From Bacteroidaceae bacterium (GTDB lineage: Bacteria > Bacteroidota > Bacteroidia > Bacteroidales > Bacteroidaceae): a DNA stretch of 64,000 nt. The position numbers were made by a program, and so were the translations under genes. The stretch lies in NCBI GenBank assembly GCA_024398515.1, contig JAKSIZ010000003.1, positions 1 to 64,000 on the forward strand, read 5' to 3'. The first letter of the stretch is position 1; each line of letters begins with the position of its first letter. Below, piece by piece: positions 17,145 to 24,954 of this stretch. The notes below the pieces were generated by a model. It saw only the letters and a program-made list of their open reading frames with translations, had not been told where the DNA came from and ran no database searches.

Positions 17145-18743
17145 TTAATTGTTATTGAAGAAGACGTAGAAGCTTATCATCACTGCCGACAGGAGCACCC
17201 ATGCCACGATGGTACCGATGGATGTCTTTCCTTCAACCTTTTGCATGGCATCGTGCTGCTCATCCTTATCGATAAGACTTGCTATCACCATCACTGCTAT
17301 AAGCACACAGAAGATAAGGAACGACAGCATACCGAAGTGCATGTACTGGTTGCCATTGACAACCCAAAGGTAGATGATGCCCGTGCCGATGCTGAATATC
17401 GTGCCGGCTGTAAGGACAATGTTGGCGGCGGTTGTGGTGCATCGCTTCCAGAATACGCCCATGAGGAAGACGGCTGCCATAGGTGGCGCAATGAAACTGA
17501 GTACCGACTGGAACACGTTGAACAGGTCCATGCCCTTGATGTTATCTACAGCGATGGTGATGATAATCGACACCAATGCTCCGATGACCGTAACAATCTG
17601 CCCTACCTTAATAATCTCGCGCGTAGAAGCTTCGGGCTTGAACTTCTTCACGTATATGTCCATCGTGAAAACTGTACTGAGGGCATTGAGCGCACTGCCG
17701 ATGGTGCTGACGAGTGAAGCCACAAGAACTGCCATTACCAAACCAACCATTCCTGTCGGGAAGAGGTTGGTGACGAGCGTCATGTACGCATCATCCTGCT
17801 TCACCTCCATTGCACCAAAGAAGCCTGTCTTTGCCAATGCAAAGCATACGATACCTGGAATGATGTAGATAGCAACGTCGAGTATCTTTAGCCAACCCGT
17901 GAAGTTGGCACCTTTCTGCCCTTCCTTCAGGTTCTTTGCAGCAAGAACTGGCTGCACCATGCTCTGGTCTGTACACCAAAACCATAGTCCGGAAACCACA
18001 TAACCAAGCAAGATTGGCAGCCACGGATAGTCTGGATGGTCGTTAGGCAACCATAGGTTCCAGTAACTGCTTGGCACCACGTCAGGGTCGGCAAGTGTTC
18101 TTATGCCACCAAAGAAACTGTTGTTTCCAAGATAATAAATGCCCACAACGGTCAACGTGGCTGATACAACGATGAGAAGTATCATCTGATATACGTTGGT
18201 GTAAGCCACTGCTTTCAGTCCGCCAAGCATCGTAAAGAATGCCGAGATACCAAGGAGTATCAGTGCGGAAGCCCACATAGGGATGCCGAAGACCTGTCGG
18301 ATGAGTATTCCTCCAGCAAAGAGCGTGAGTGCGAGCCATGATATGAGGATGGTGACTATGGTGTACCATGCCAGCATATTTCGTGTGGATTGACCGAATC
18401 GTTTGCCCATAAACTCAGGCAGAGTGGATATCTTCTCGCCCAAATAGCGTGGGGCAAACACGAATGCAAGCAAGCCTATGAAGATGAAAGCGTACCAAGC
18501 ATAGTTGCCTGACACGATGCCTGTGGCAAATCCTGCGCTTGCCGAGGCTATGAGCATCGAAGGTCCGACGTTGGTTCCCCACATGGAGAAGCCGATTTGA
18601 TACCATTTCAACGAGTGGTTAGCGAGGAAAAGGTTCTCCTCTTTCTTCTTCTTTGAACTTGCCCAAAGGCCTATAATAATAAGGATTACGAAGTAACCAA
18701 TGAGTATTCCCCAGTCGTTTAAGCCAAATGTAATTGATTTCAT
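17145..18743 (-). CDS. Sodium:solute symporter (SSS family)
   Basis: 532 aa from ATG 18743 (MKSITFGLNDWGILIGYFV). About 13-14 hydrophobic segments. SSS-type motifs include 'GTNVGPSMLIASASAGFATG' near the start and 'SLVSTIGSALNALSTVFTMDIY' at ~350. Length and topology fit SGLT-like sodium/sugar cotransporters of Bacteroidota. It probably imports sugars or other small organic solutes in the inner membrane; the substrate cannot be read from sequence. It stands alone, 76 nt downstream of gldH on the same strand. Confidence 0.85.
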   Translation of the reverse strand: MKSITFGLNDWGILIGYFVILIIIGLWASSKKKKEENLFLANHSLKWYQIGFSMWGTNVGPSMLIASASAGFATGIVSGNYAWYAFIFIGLLAFVFAPRYLGEKISTLPEFMGKRFGQSTRNMLAWYTIVTILISWLALTLFAGGILIRQVFGIPMWASALILLGISAFFTMLGGLKAVAYTNVYQMILLIVVSATLTVVGIYYLGNNSFFGGIRTLADPDVVPSSYWNLWLPNDHPDYPWLPILLGYVVSGLWFWCTDQSMVQPVLAAKNLKEGQKGANFTGWLKILDVAIYIIPGIVCFALAKTGFFGAMEVKQDDAYMTLVTNLFPTGMVGLVMAVLVASLVSTIGSALNALSTVFTMDIYVKKFKPEASTREIIKVGQIVTVIGALVSIIITIAVDNIKGMDLFNVFQSVLSFIAPPMAAVFLMGVFWKRCTTTAANIVLTAGTIFSIGTGIIYLWVVNGNQYMHFGMLSFLIFCVLIAVMVIASLIDKDEQHDAMQKVEGKTSIGTIVAWVLLSAVMISFYVFFNNN

Positions 18744-18750
18744 AATTGAT

Positions 18751-18800
18751 TTGCGGTTTTGCGGTTATACGATTTTGCGTTTGTTCGGTTATATAGTTTG
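18751..18800. repeat. Short TTGCGGTTTTGCGGTTATACG words
   Basis: Irregular tandem words in the gldH-symporter gap. The same words recur at 43600-43641. Confidence 0.5.
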
Positions 18801-18819
18801 TGGTTATAACTCTAACCTA

Positions 18820-19365
18820 TCACCCCTCATTAGGAAGGGCAAGGGGAAGGTTTGAGACTTTTCGCAACACATACCCCACCTCAGTAACGGATGGGATGGT
18901 GTCTTTGTTCATTATATGATAGATTTTTGTCGTGACTTTATCGTCGGGCGAAAGGGCCATGTCGGTCACAGGAAACTCATACTGGAACCGGCTCAAGCCA
19001 CTGCCTTTGATGTTTCCATGCTTGTCGATGAGTTCGCAATTCACTGTGTCGCGGAGTATTTTCGGTTTGTCCTTGCCGTGGAGAATGGACTGTTCGACTA
19101 TGACAGAGAGTCCAACGTATGGAAACGAATTGTCAATGCGCATGGCAATATAGCTTTCGTAGGTTGCCGAGTCGCGTATTTCAGCCTCAAACTTCATTGT
19201 GTCGGCACGCAACCAACCCCTTGTCGGGATGCCTTCATATTTATTATATGCAACGTTTCCAGTGCAACCCGACAAAAACAAAAGGGACAAAATTGCTAAC
19301 ACGCAGCATGTCCTTTCCCGTAGAAGAGCAAAAAGTTTACTCTGTTGGGGCTTTTGGTTTCGCAT
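18820..19365 (-). CDS. gldH: Gliding motility-type lipoprotein GldH
   Basis: 181 aa from ATG 19365 (MRNQKPQQSKLFALL), overlapping the end of ricT by 29 bp. A longer start at 19431 would overlap more. Lipobox 'LFLSGC' at ~29-34. The body (RADTMKFEAEI, RIDNSFPYVGLSVIVEQ, HIMNKDTIPSVTEVGYVLRK) fits GldH. This family is conserved downstream of ricT in Bacteroidales even where gliding is absent. It probably acts in the cell envelope; its exact role in non-gliders is unknown. Confidence 0.82.
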   Translation of the reverse strand: MRNQKPQQSKLFALLRERTCCVLAILSLLFLSGCTGNVAYNKYEGIPTRGWLRADTMKFEAEIRDSATYESYIAMRIDNSFPYVGLSVIVEQSILHGKDKPKILRDTVNCELIDKHGNIKGSGLSRFQYEFPVTDMALSPDDKVTTKIYHIMNKDTIPSVTEVGYVLRKVSNLPLALPNEG

Positions 19366-20458
19366 TTCTTGGCTTGTGCTTATGCTTTCTCTTCTTTGAT
19401 TTGTCGAAACGACTGAGGTCGGCTCCTTCAAGAAGGTCGCGTGGTCCGTCCTTTTCTATCTTCATTCCGTCGTGCTGCAACGACACAGGTTTCTCGCCTT
19501 GCTTGTTCATTGCAATGATTTCCTTCGCACGTTCTGCCGTGATATCCTCAAGGTTTGCGGCAACTTTCTTGTCTGTGGAATAGGTTATGATGCCTGTGAG
19601 GATGTCGCTCTTGAAGAAGAAATAGTCGGCATCAGCGGTCTGCAGCACGGCATCACGCGGTGGAAGTTTCCGACTTGCCTCCATGTATGTGTCAACTTCA
19701 TAGTTCAGGCAGCATTTCAACTTGGCACATTGTCCTGCAAGCTTCTGTGGATTTAGCGACACATCTTGAAATCTTGCGGCGTTGGTGCTTACTGAACTGA
19801 AGCTTCTCATCCATGTGGCACAACACAGTTCACGCCCACAAGGACCTGTTCCGCCTATTCGTCCTGCCTCCTGACGGGCACCGATTTGCTTCATTTCAAT
19901 CCTCACATGGAATGCTGCGGCAAGGTCTTTTATCAGTTGGCGGAAGTCAACACGTCCGTCGGCAATGTAATAGAATATCGCCTTGTTGCCATCACCTTGA
20001 TATTCTACGTCGCCTATTTTCATGTCGAGACCGAGCATCTTGGCTATTTCGCGGCTACGAATCATCGTAGAATGCTCCTTGGCTTTCGACTCCTCATACT
20101 TCTGGATGTCGGTATCCTTGGCTATTCGGTAGATGCGCTTTATGTCTTCTTCGGACTTTAGATTAGCTTTTTTCAGTTGCATCTTCACAAGTCTGCCCGT
20201 AAGTGTAACCACACCTATGTCGTGTCCAGGGCTTGCCTCGACAGCAACTATGTCGCCTTTCTTCAATGGAAGATTGTTGACATTATGGTAATAACCCTTT
20301 CTGGTGTTCTTGAACTGCACTTCAACGAGGTCGGTTTCCTCAATGTTTCCAGGCACATCAGCAAGCCAGTCGTAGGTGTTCAACTGTTTGTCCTGACGAC
20401 CTACACCACATGCGGCAAGTCCTCTGTCAGTTTCTTCTGTTATTTTGAACTTTTCCAT
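19337..20458 (-). CDS. ricT: PSP1-domain iron-sulfur protein RicT (YaaT)
   Basis: 373 aa from ATG 20458 (MEKFKITEETDRG). Residues ~40-290 hold the PSP1 domain. Cys clusters 'GPCGRELCCATW' and 'CAKLKCCLNYE' are the expected Fe-S ligands. A Lys-rich tail 'KSKKRKHKHKPRNAKPK' follows. RicT in Bacillus acts with RicA/RicF on RNA maturation and phosphorelay. Bacteroidota carry RicT alone in the holB-ricT-gldH cluster, as here, and its job there is not settled. The 70-bp gap to holB holds a G/C-palindromic repeat. Confidence 0.87.
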   Translation of the reverse strand: MEKFKITEETDRGLAACGVGRQDKQLNTYDWLADVPGNIEETDLVEVQFKNTRKGYYHNVNNLPLKKGDIVAVEASPGHDIGVVTLTGRLVKMQLKKANLKSEEDIKRIYRIAKDTDIQKYEESKAKEHSTMIRSREIAKMLGLDMKIGDVEYQGDGNKAIFYYIADGRVDFRQLIKDLAAAFHVRIEMKQIGARQEAGRIGGTGPCGRELCCATWMRSFSSVSTNAARFQDVSLNPQKLAGQCAKLKCCLNYEVDTYMEASRKLPPRDAVLQTADADYFFFKSDILTGIITYSTDKKVAANLEDITAERAKEIIAMNKQGEKPVSLQHDGMKIEKDGPRDLLEGADLSRFDKSKKRKHKHKPRNAKPKAPTE

Positions 20459-20480
20459 TTTAGTAATTCTAACTTAAAAA

Positions 20481-20522
20481 CTCCCTTTCATCCCCCTTTG
20501 GGGGGACTGAGGGGGGCTGTTC
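20481..20522. repeat. C-rich palindromic repeat in the holB-ricT gap
   Basis: CTTTCATCCCCCTTTGGGGG then a GACTGAGGGGGGCTG stretch. A dispersed Bacteroidota-type repeat, with related copies at 11030, 34926 and 54100. Confidence 0.7.
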
Positions 20523-20528
20523 CATTTT

Positions 20529-21602
20529 TTATTTCTTTATCAATAGTATTATCAGTTTCAACGTAAAGTCGTAGAAGACTATCTTTGCATTTGCGTTCTG
20601 GGCAATGTCACGCTGACAGCGATCCAACAGATTATTTATCTCCACAACATTGGCTTCGTTGATGAAACGGGCGAAGTTCTTTGCGAAATTCATCTCGTCA
20701 ATCGTCATGTAGTTAAGTTCAGGATTGTGGAAATTGTACATAAAGTTTTCGCGGATCATGCGCTGGGTATAGTTCAGCAGACGCAATTGCCGTTCTCTTC
20801 CCATGCTTCCGGCATTGTCAGCCCACTTCTTAAGTTCGCGTACATCACGCTTATAGCAGAGTCGCATCAGTGCTATGAATATCTGAAGGAACTGTGCATT
20901 TTCGTTTTCAGCATCGAGCATTTCGAGTGCTTTCAGCCAGTTTCCATTGGCTATACGTGCTATGAGGTTGGCATTTTCTTCGTCCAAGCCTCGTTGGGCA
21001 ATGAGTGCTTCGCGTATGCTTTCGGTTTTTATTTTCCTCACATCAATGCGTTGAGTACGGCTGCGGATGGTTTCAAGCAGCATCTCCGGCTCTTCGCTGA
21101 CGAGCAGGAACACGGTATCCGTCGGCGGTTCTTCGAGTAGTTTCAGCAATTTGTTGGCACAGTCGGTGTTCATTCGTTCGGGCAGCCAGATGATTGAGAC
21201 CTTATAGTTGCCCTGACTTGGGCGCAGGCTGAGCTTGCGGATAAGCTCGTCGCTCTCGCCGACGGTGATTATCGCCTGCTGACTTGTGGCTTTCATCGTC
21301 TCCAACCAATCGTTTATCGAGAAGTATGCACCGCCTTTCAACTGCTCGCGCCACTCGTCGGCAAAGTCAGCACTTATAGCCTTGTGGTCGGATGTCATGT
21401 TTGGAGTGCGTATGACTGGGTATGAGTAATGGCGGTCGAGAGCCGATGGGCACAACTTTTCGGCAAAGGCCATTGCCAATGCCAACTTGCCTATTCCTCG
21501 CGGACCACACAAAAGTATGGCGTGAGGAATGCGGTTCTCGACTATCATCTTGTCAAGTCGCGCCTTGATTTCTTCCTGTCCTATTACTTCGTTGAACGTC
21601 AT
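20529..21602 (-). CDS. holB: DNA polymerase III delta-prime-type subunit
   Basis: 357 aa from ATG 21602 (MTFNEVIGQEEIKARLDKM). AAA+ clamp-loader signatures: GPRGIGKLALA (Walker A), 'NKLLKLLEEPPTDTVFLL' and the sensor region 'LETIRSRTQRI'. The usual SRC motif reads SRT, and the usual zinc cysteines are missing, which is common in this phylum. It loads the sliding clamp in replication. A well-formed promoter precedes it; holB, ricT and gldH are probably one transcript. Confidence 0.88.
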   Translation of the reverse strand: MTFNEVIGQEEIKARLDKMIVENRIPHAILLCGPRGIGKLALAMAFAEKLCPSALDRHYSYPVIRTPNMTSDHKAISADFADEWREQLKGGAYFSINDWLETMKATSQQAIITVGESDELIRKLSLRPSQGNYKVSIIWLPERMNTDCANKLLKLLEEPPTDTVFLLVSEEPEMLLETIRSRTQRIDVRKIKTESIREALIAQRGLDEENANLIARIANGNWLKALEMLDAENENAQFLQIFIALMRLCYKRDVRELKKWADNAGSMGRERQLRLLNYTQRMIRENFMYNFHNPELNYMTIDEMNFAKNFARFINEANVVEINNLLDRCQRDIAQNANAKIVFYDFTLKLIILLIKK

Positions 21603-21653
21603 CGTGCCTATACCTTATATAATATATGCGTTTAGTTTAGCCGAAACACGTTG

Positions 21654-21684
21654 CAAAATTACAAAATATATTTGATATAACAAA
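21654..21684 (-). promoter_or_regulatory. Promoter of holB-ricT-gldH
   Basis: Minus strand: TTTG (21681-21684), 19 nt, TAATTTTG (21654-21661). A full match to the Bacteroidota consensus spacing. Confidence 0.75.
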
Positions 21685-21787
21685 ACGTTGCCCCCATGTT
21701 TTATAAAATTAAAACTTATGAACAAGCATAGTCTCCTTGCATCTCTTCATTGGTCTGTTTTTATGGGGTGAACGGTTTTGTCGTTTG

Positions 21788-21850
21788 CACATTCTTAGAA
21801 TGTTCACGTGAACATTCTAAGAATGTTACGCCGAACATTCTAAGAATGTT
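21788..21850. repeat. Tri-palindrome element C (AACATTCTAAGAATGTT type)
   Basis: Three 17-bp units at 21788-21804 (first base altered), 21811-21827 and 21834-21850. Spacers CACGTG and ACGCCG are 6 bp; period 23 bp. It sits between the holB promoter and the end of the DUF4353 gene. The arms seen at other loci are not clear here. The rest of the 408-bp gap holds no gene I can support. Confidence 0.88.
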
Positions 21851-22010
21851 CCAACACCCCCAACAGAGATACCTGTAAGGCATACCGAAAAAAGCCTCAA
21901 AAAAGGTCGCTGAAACGGGTAAGAAAAAAAGGCGTAGTCTCGTGGGATGAAAAATAAAGTTTATGATGAGACTACGCCCGCCGTCAAAAGTACATGAAGT
22001 CAAGGATGGA

Positions 22011-23510
22011 TTATTCCACCACAGTTATAAGCACTTTTGCGCTTGAATGATTATATTTGCTTGGAGCTGTAAAGGAGAGACCATTGTATTCGTATTCCTT
22101 TCCGCCCTCAATCTTCTGCTTTGTGTAGGTAAATGCTGATGCTGTTCCGCCTGTAGGTTCGCTCTTCTTCTCGCCTACGGCTACTACGTTGCCGTTTACC
22201 TCGAACTTGCCTGTGCCTTCGTCGTCAAAGCTGAAACCCTTGCCATAGACTGAGAAGCACTCAATTCTCGTATCGTTTCCACCGTTGACATAGATGCTTG
22301 AATCGGCCTTTATGCACTGCGGTTTCGTATCGTCGCCGTTTTCTTCATATACTTCGCCGTAGGTTTCAACGTGTACCTTGCTTGAGTTGAACGTTGCATC
22401 CCTGTCAACACTAATGCCCTTGCCGCCTGCGCCGTATGCGAAGATTTCGAGTGTAGAGTTTGTTATTTCGAAAGCTGTGCCGCTGATACCGGCTGAGCCA
22501 CTTACCTTCTGCTTCTCTTCGTCCCATTCTGCACCGCCTTCATTATATATAATCAATGATGCGTCAGTGATGATTACGAGGCTGTCGGCTTTTATTCCGT
22601 CGCATGCCGTGCCGTTGGTATCCATGACGATACTGCCGCCCTTCATGATGAAATTGCCATTATCCTTCTCGTCAGAGGCTTCTTCGCCTTCAACCTGAAT
22701 GCAGTCGCCAGCCAATTGTCCGATTATCATATCGCCATTATTCATTTGGAAATACTGCTTTACGTGTATTCCGTCGCCAACTGAAGGCTGAATACCAAAC
22801 TTACCTGTAAACTTCTTTTTGAGCTGTGTATATTCGTTTGAGCAGTATGCGTGCTTTGAATTACCAGTAAGAATTATTGTGCCTGCGCCTTCAAATTCGG
22901 CGTGTCCATCAACGAAGAAACATGCTTTCTGATTGCCCTTGCCGTCGATAAACTCATTCTTTGTGCCGTCGGCAACGACGATGGCAATACGTTTCCCGCA
23001 ATCAATCTGCACGGCTGCGTTGTCGTTATTGGTTATGTTCACTCCGTTGAGCGTTATCGTGCACTTGTAATCACCGTCCATCTGGAACATTCCATCGGTC
23101 GTAGTACCGCTGAGAATGTAGTTTACTTCCTTATCCAACGAAGCGTCTGCGAAGATGCTAACGTCTGCGCCAGTCACCGTGAACGTAATCTTGTCCTTGA
23201 TATTATTGGCAACCTGCACAGTTGCAGTGGTCTCGTTGTAGTTCACGAGCACTGTATTGTCGTCGATTTGTGGTTCGCCGAGTATGATTGCAGCAGTTCC
23301 GGTGATGTCGGAAACGGTTATTGCGTTGTCGCCATCAACGTCGGCATTGTCGAAATTAAATGTCTCTGGAGTGTTCCCAAGGATTTGTGATGCGATAGTT
23401 GTAATGTCGGCGACATCAACATTCCCGTCGTTGTTAGCGTCGCCTATGATACCTGCCCACGTAATAAGAGCAATAAAAGTTGATAGTGTAATGAGTAAAA
23501 ATCGTTTCAT
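22011..23510 (-). CDS. Secreted polysaccharide-binding protein: dockerin-like repeats plus DUF4353 beta-helix
   Basis: 499 aa from ATG 23510 (MKRFLLITLSTFIALITW), signal peptide. Residues ~20-80 contain two Ca-binding dockerin-type loops, DANNDGNVDVADIT and DVDGDNAITVSDIT. Residues ~90-480 (LNGVNITNNDNAAVQID, GAGTIILTGNSKHAYCSNE, GGSIVMDTNGTACDGIKAD) fit the Cthe_2159/DUF4353 family, a beta-helix whose founder binds acidic sugars and cellulose. It likely captures pectin-type polymers. The N-terminal position of the dockerin pair is noteworthy because no cohesin is visible in the window. Own promoter upstream. Confidence 0.78.
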   Translation of the reverse strand: MKRFLLITLSTFIALITWAGIIGDANNDGNVDVADITTIASQILGNTPETFNFDNADVDGDNAITVSDITGTAAIILGEPQIDDNTVLVNYNETTATVQVANNIKDKITFTVTGADVSIFADASLDKEVNYILSGTTTDGMFQMDGDYKCTITLNGVNITNNDNAAVQIDCGKRIAIVVADGTKNEFIDGKGNQKACFFVDGHAEFEGAGTIILTGNSKHAYCSNEYTQLKKKFTGKFGIQPSVGDGIHVKQYFQMNNGDMIIGQLAGDCIQVEGEEASDEKDNGNFIMKGGSIVMDTNGTACDGIKADSLVIITDASLIIYNEGGAEWDEEKQKVSGSAGISGTAFEITNSTLEIFAYGAGGKGISVDRDATFNSSKVHVETYGEVYEENGDDTKPQCIKADSSIYVNGGNDTRIECFSVYGKGFSFDDEGTGKFEVNGNVVAVGEKKSEPTGGTASAFTYTKQKIEGGKEYEYNGLSFTAPSKYNHSSAKVLITVVE

Positions 23511-23535
23511 AAAAGTTATTATTTAAGGTTTTGCG

Positions 23536-23543
23536 CAAAGGTA
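23536..23543 (-). promoter_or_regulatory. -7 box of the DUF4353 gene
   Basis: TAccTTTG on the minus strand, 25 nt upstream of ATG 23510; no clear -33 element. Confidence 0.5.
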
Positions 23544-23619
23544 GTCTTTTTTTTTAACATACGCCACACGCATTCCGATTTTTTAACATATTGACCTTAA
23601 AAAGGGATTTTTTTGGCAC

Positions 23620-23661
23620 AAAAAATGCCGTGCATCCCCATTTTTCTCAGGATTGCACGGC
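23620..23661 (-). terminator. Terminator after the unknown 317-aa gene
   Basis: GCCGTGCA (23627-23634) pairs with TGCACGGC (23654-23661); on the minus strand a T-run follows the stem. Confidence 0.8.
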
Positions 23662-23739
23662 AAACTTAATGTGAATTTGTTTCTATTCACCCTTCGCCTG
23701 CACCATGTTGCAATAACAACAAAGGAGTTTTTGAATTTA

Positions 23740-24693
23740 CTAATTCTTTATTGATGGTGTATATTTCCCTGTTTGTTTGTCATATAACAGGGACGGAATA
23801 ATACTTATTACTATTATAGGCAAATTTAATTTTCTTAATTGCGCACCATAAGAGTTTATATACTGACTAATTATTGGCTGTGATGAGAAAAACATGTTAT
23901 TCTTTAAAACTAATGGCGACACTGTCATTTTCATTGGATCAGCAGTCTCACTACCACCCATTGATTCTGACCCCAACTCTTTGCGCCATTTATGCAATTC
24001 CCTGATCATGGCATTATCAGACAAACTTGATGACTGCATACTGCCAATTTTGTCGAGCCATGCGGTGAGTTTCTCTTCGGAATTATTAAGCACGGCATCC
24101 TCTACACAATATGAAGACCACTCTGCTACGAGGTTTGCCATCTCGTCGAACTCTTCGCCTTGCTTGTCCTTAAGGAATGCAACCGATGCGTCAACAAACT
24201 GCTTTGCTACGTCGAGGCTGTTCTCTATGCGCATGAAGGTTGCATAACTGTTGTTTGATACTTGCTCAAACTCTGGTGCCTTCTCGCCCTTTTCTATCTT
24301 CTCAAGGCTCTTTATTGTCTGGTCGAGAGCAAGTGTACTGTTGTACGACTTTGCCTGAAGTGAACGTATTCCCTTCATTGCTTCCTGCAAGTCAGGCACT
24401 TCGTCGCACATCTCAACAGTGCGGTTCGTCAGGTCAGACAGTATGCTTGTACGCTCTTTGAGTGCTGCTATGCAAAGCTTTGTCTGGTTCATAAACGCTG
24501 TGTCGTTCTGCAACTGCTCTACTGCAAGAGCCAGTTCTGGGTCTTCCATCTGGTTGCTGTAAAGGTCAACTTTGCTGATGTCGCCACTTACTTTGTTTTC
24601 ATCCACACTTGGAAATCTTACGAGATCCCCAACAACATAGCCAACCACTAAGGCTACAACGGCTACGAAAAAATAGTTTTTCTTGTTTGTCAT
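23740..24693 (-). CDS. Membrane-anchored helical protein of unknown function
   Basis: 317 aa from ATG 24693 (MTNKKNYFFVAVVALVVG). One N-terminal membrane helix (residues ~7-25) and no lipobox, then a mostly helical body rich in Glu, Leu and Asn (ELALAVEQLQND, SLEKIEKGEKAPEFEQ, DKQGEEFDEMANLVAEW). The tail 'LRKLNLPIIVISIIPSLLYD' is hydrophobic. I do not recognise the family. It is monocistronic, with its own promoter and terminator. A periplasmic coiled-coil role is a guess. Confidence 0.6.
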   Translation of the reverse strand: MTNKKNYFFVAVVALVVGYVVGDLVRFPSVDENKVSGDISKVDLYSNQMEDPELALAVEQLQNDTAFMNQTKLCIAALKERTSILSDLTNRTVEMCDEVPDLQEAMKGIRSLQAKSYNSTLALDQTIKSLEKIEKGEKAPEFEQVSNNSYATFMRIENSLDVAKQFVDASVAFLKDKQGEEFDEMANLVAEWSSYCVEDAVLNNSEEKLTAWLDKIGSMQSSSLSDNAMIRELHKWRKELGSESMGGSETADPMKMTVSPLVLKNNMFFSSQPIISQYINSYGAQLRKLNLPIIVISIIPSLLYDKQTGKYTPSIKN

Positions 24694-24788
24694 AATCTTT
24701 TATTTTTTAATGTTAACGGTTGATTCAATACTTTATGTTGTTTTTACACCTTATTTATATATGCAGCGTTTCTTCAATGTTGCCGATG

Positions 24789-24818
24789 CAAAGATAATCA
24801 TCATATTTGGAAAATGCA
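24789..24818 (-). promoter_or_regulatory. Promoter of the unknown 317-aa gene
   Basis: Minus strand: TTG (24816-24818), ~19 nt, TAtcTTTG (24789-24796). Confidence 0.55.
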
Positions 24819-24900
24819 ATAACTTCACGCAATAATTGCTGATTTGTTGCATCAAATTTGATAAATTGTTCCTTTTTGTGAGATTGTTCCACCGATTTTG

Positions 24901-24931
24901 TTTGATTGTTCACTTATTTTTCTTATTTTTG
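24901..24931 (+). promoter_or_regulatory. Promoter of the pectate lyase gene
   Basis: TTTG (24901-24904), 19 nt, TAttTTTG (24924-24931). Full consensus. It rules out the start at 24898, which would precede transcription. Confidence 0.75.
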
Positions 24932-24954
24932 TACCGACATTTTATTATAGAAAG

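Noticed and set aside
17241..17868. Long plus-strand frames opposite the sodium symporter
   Set aside because: Codon pattern and composition are those of an antisense shadow; the symporter on the minus strand is intact and full length.
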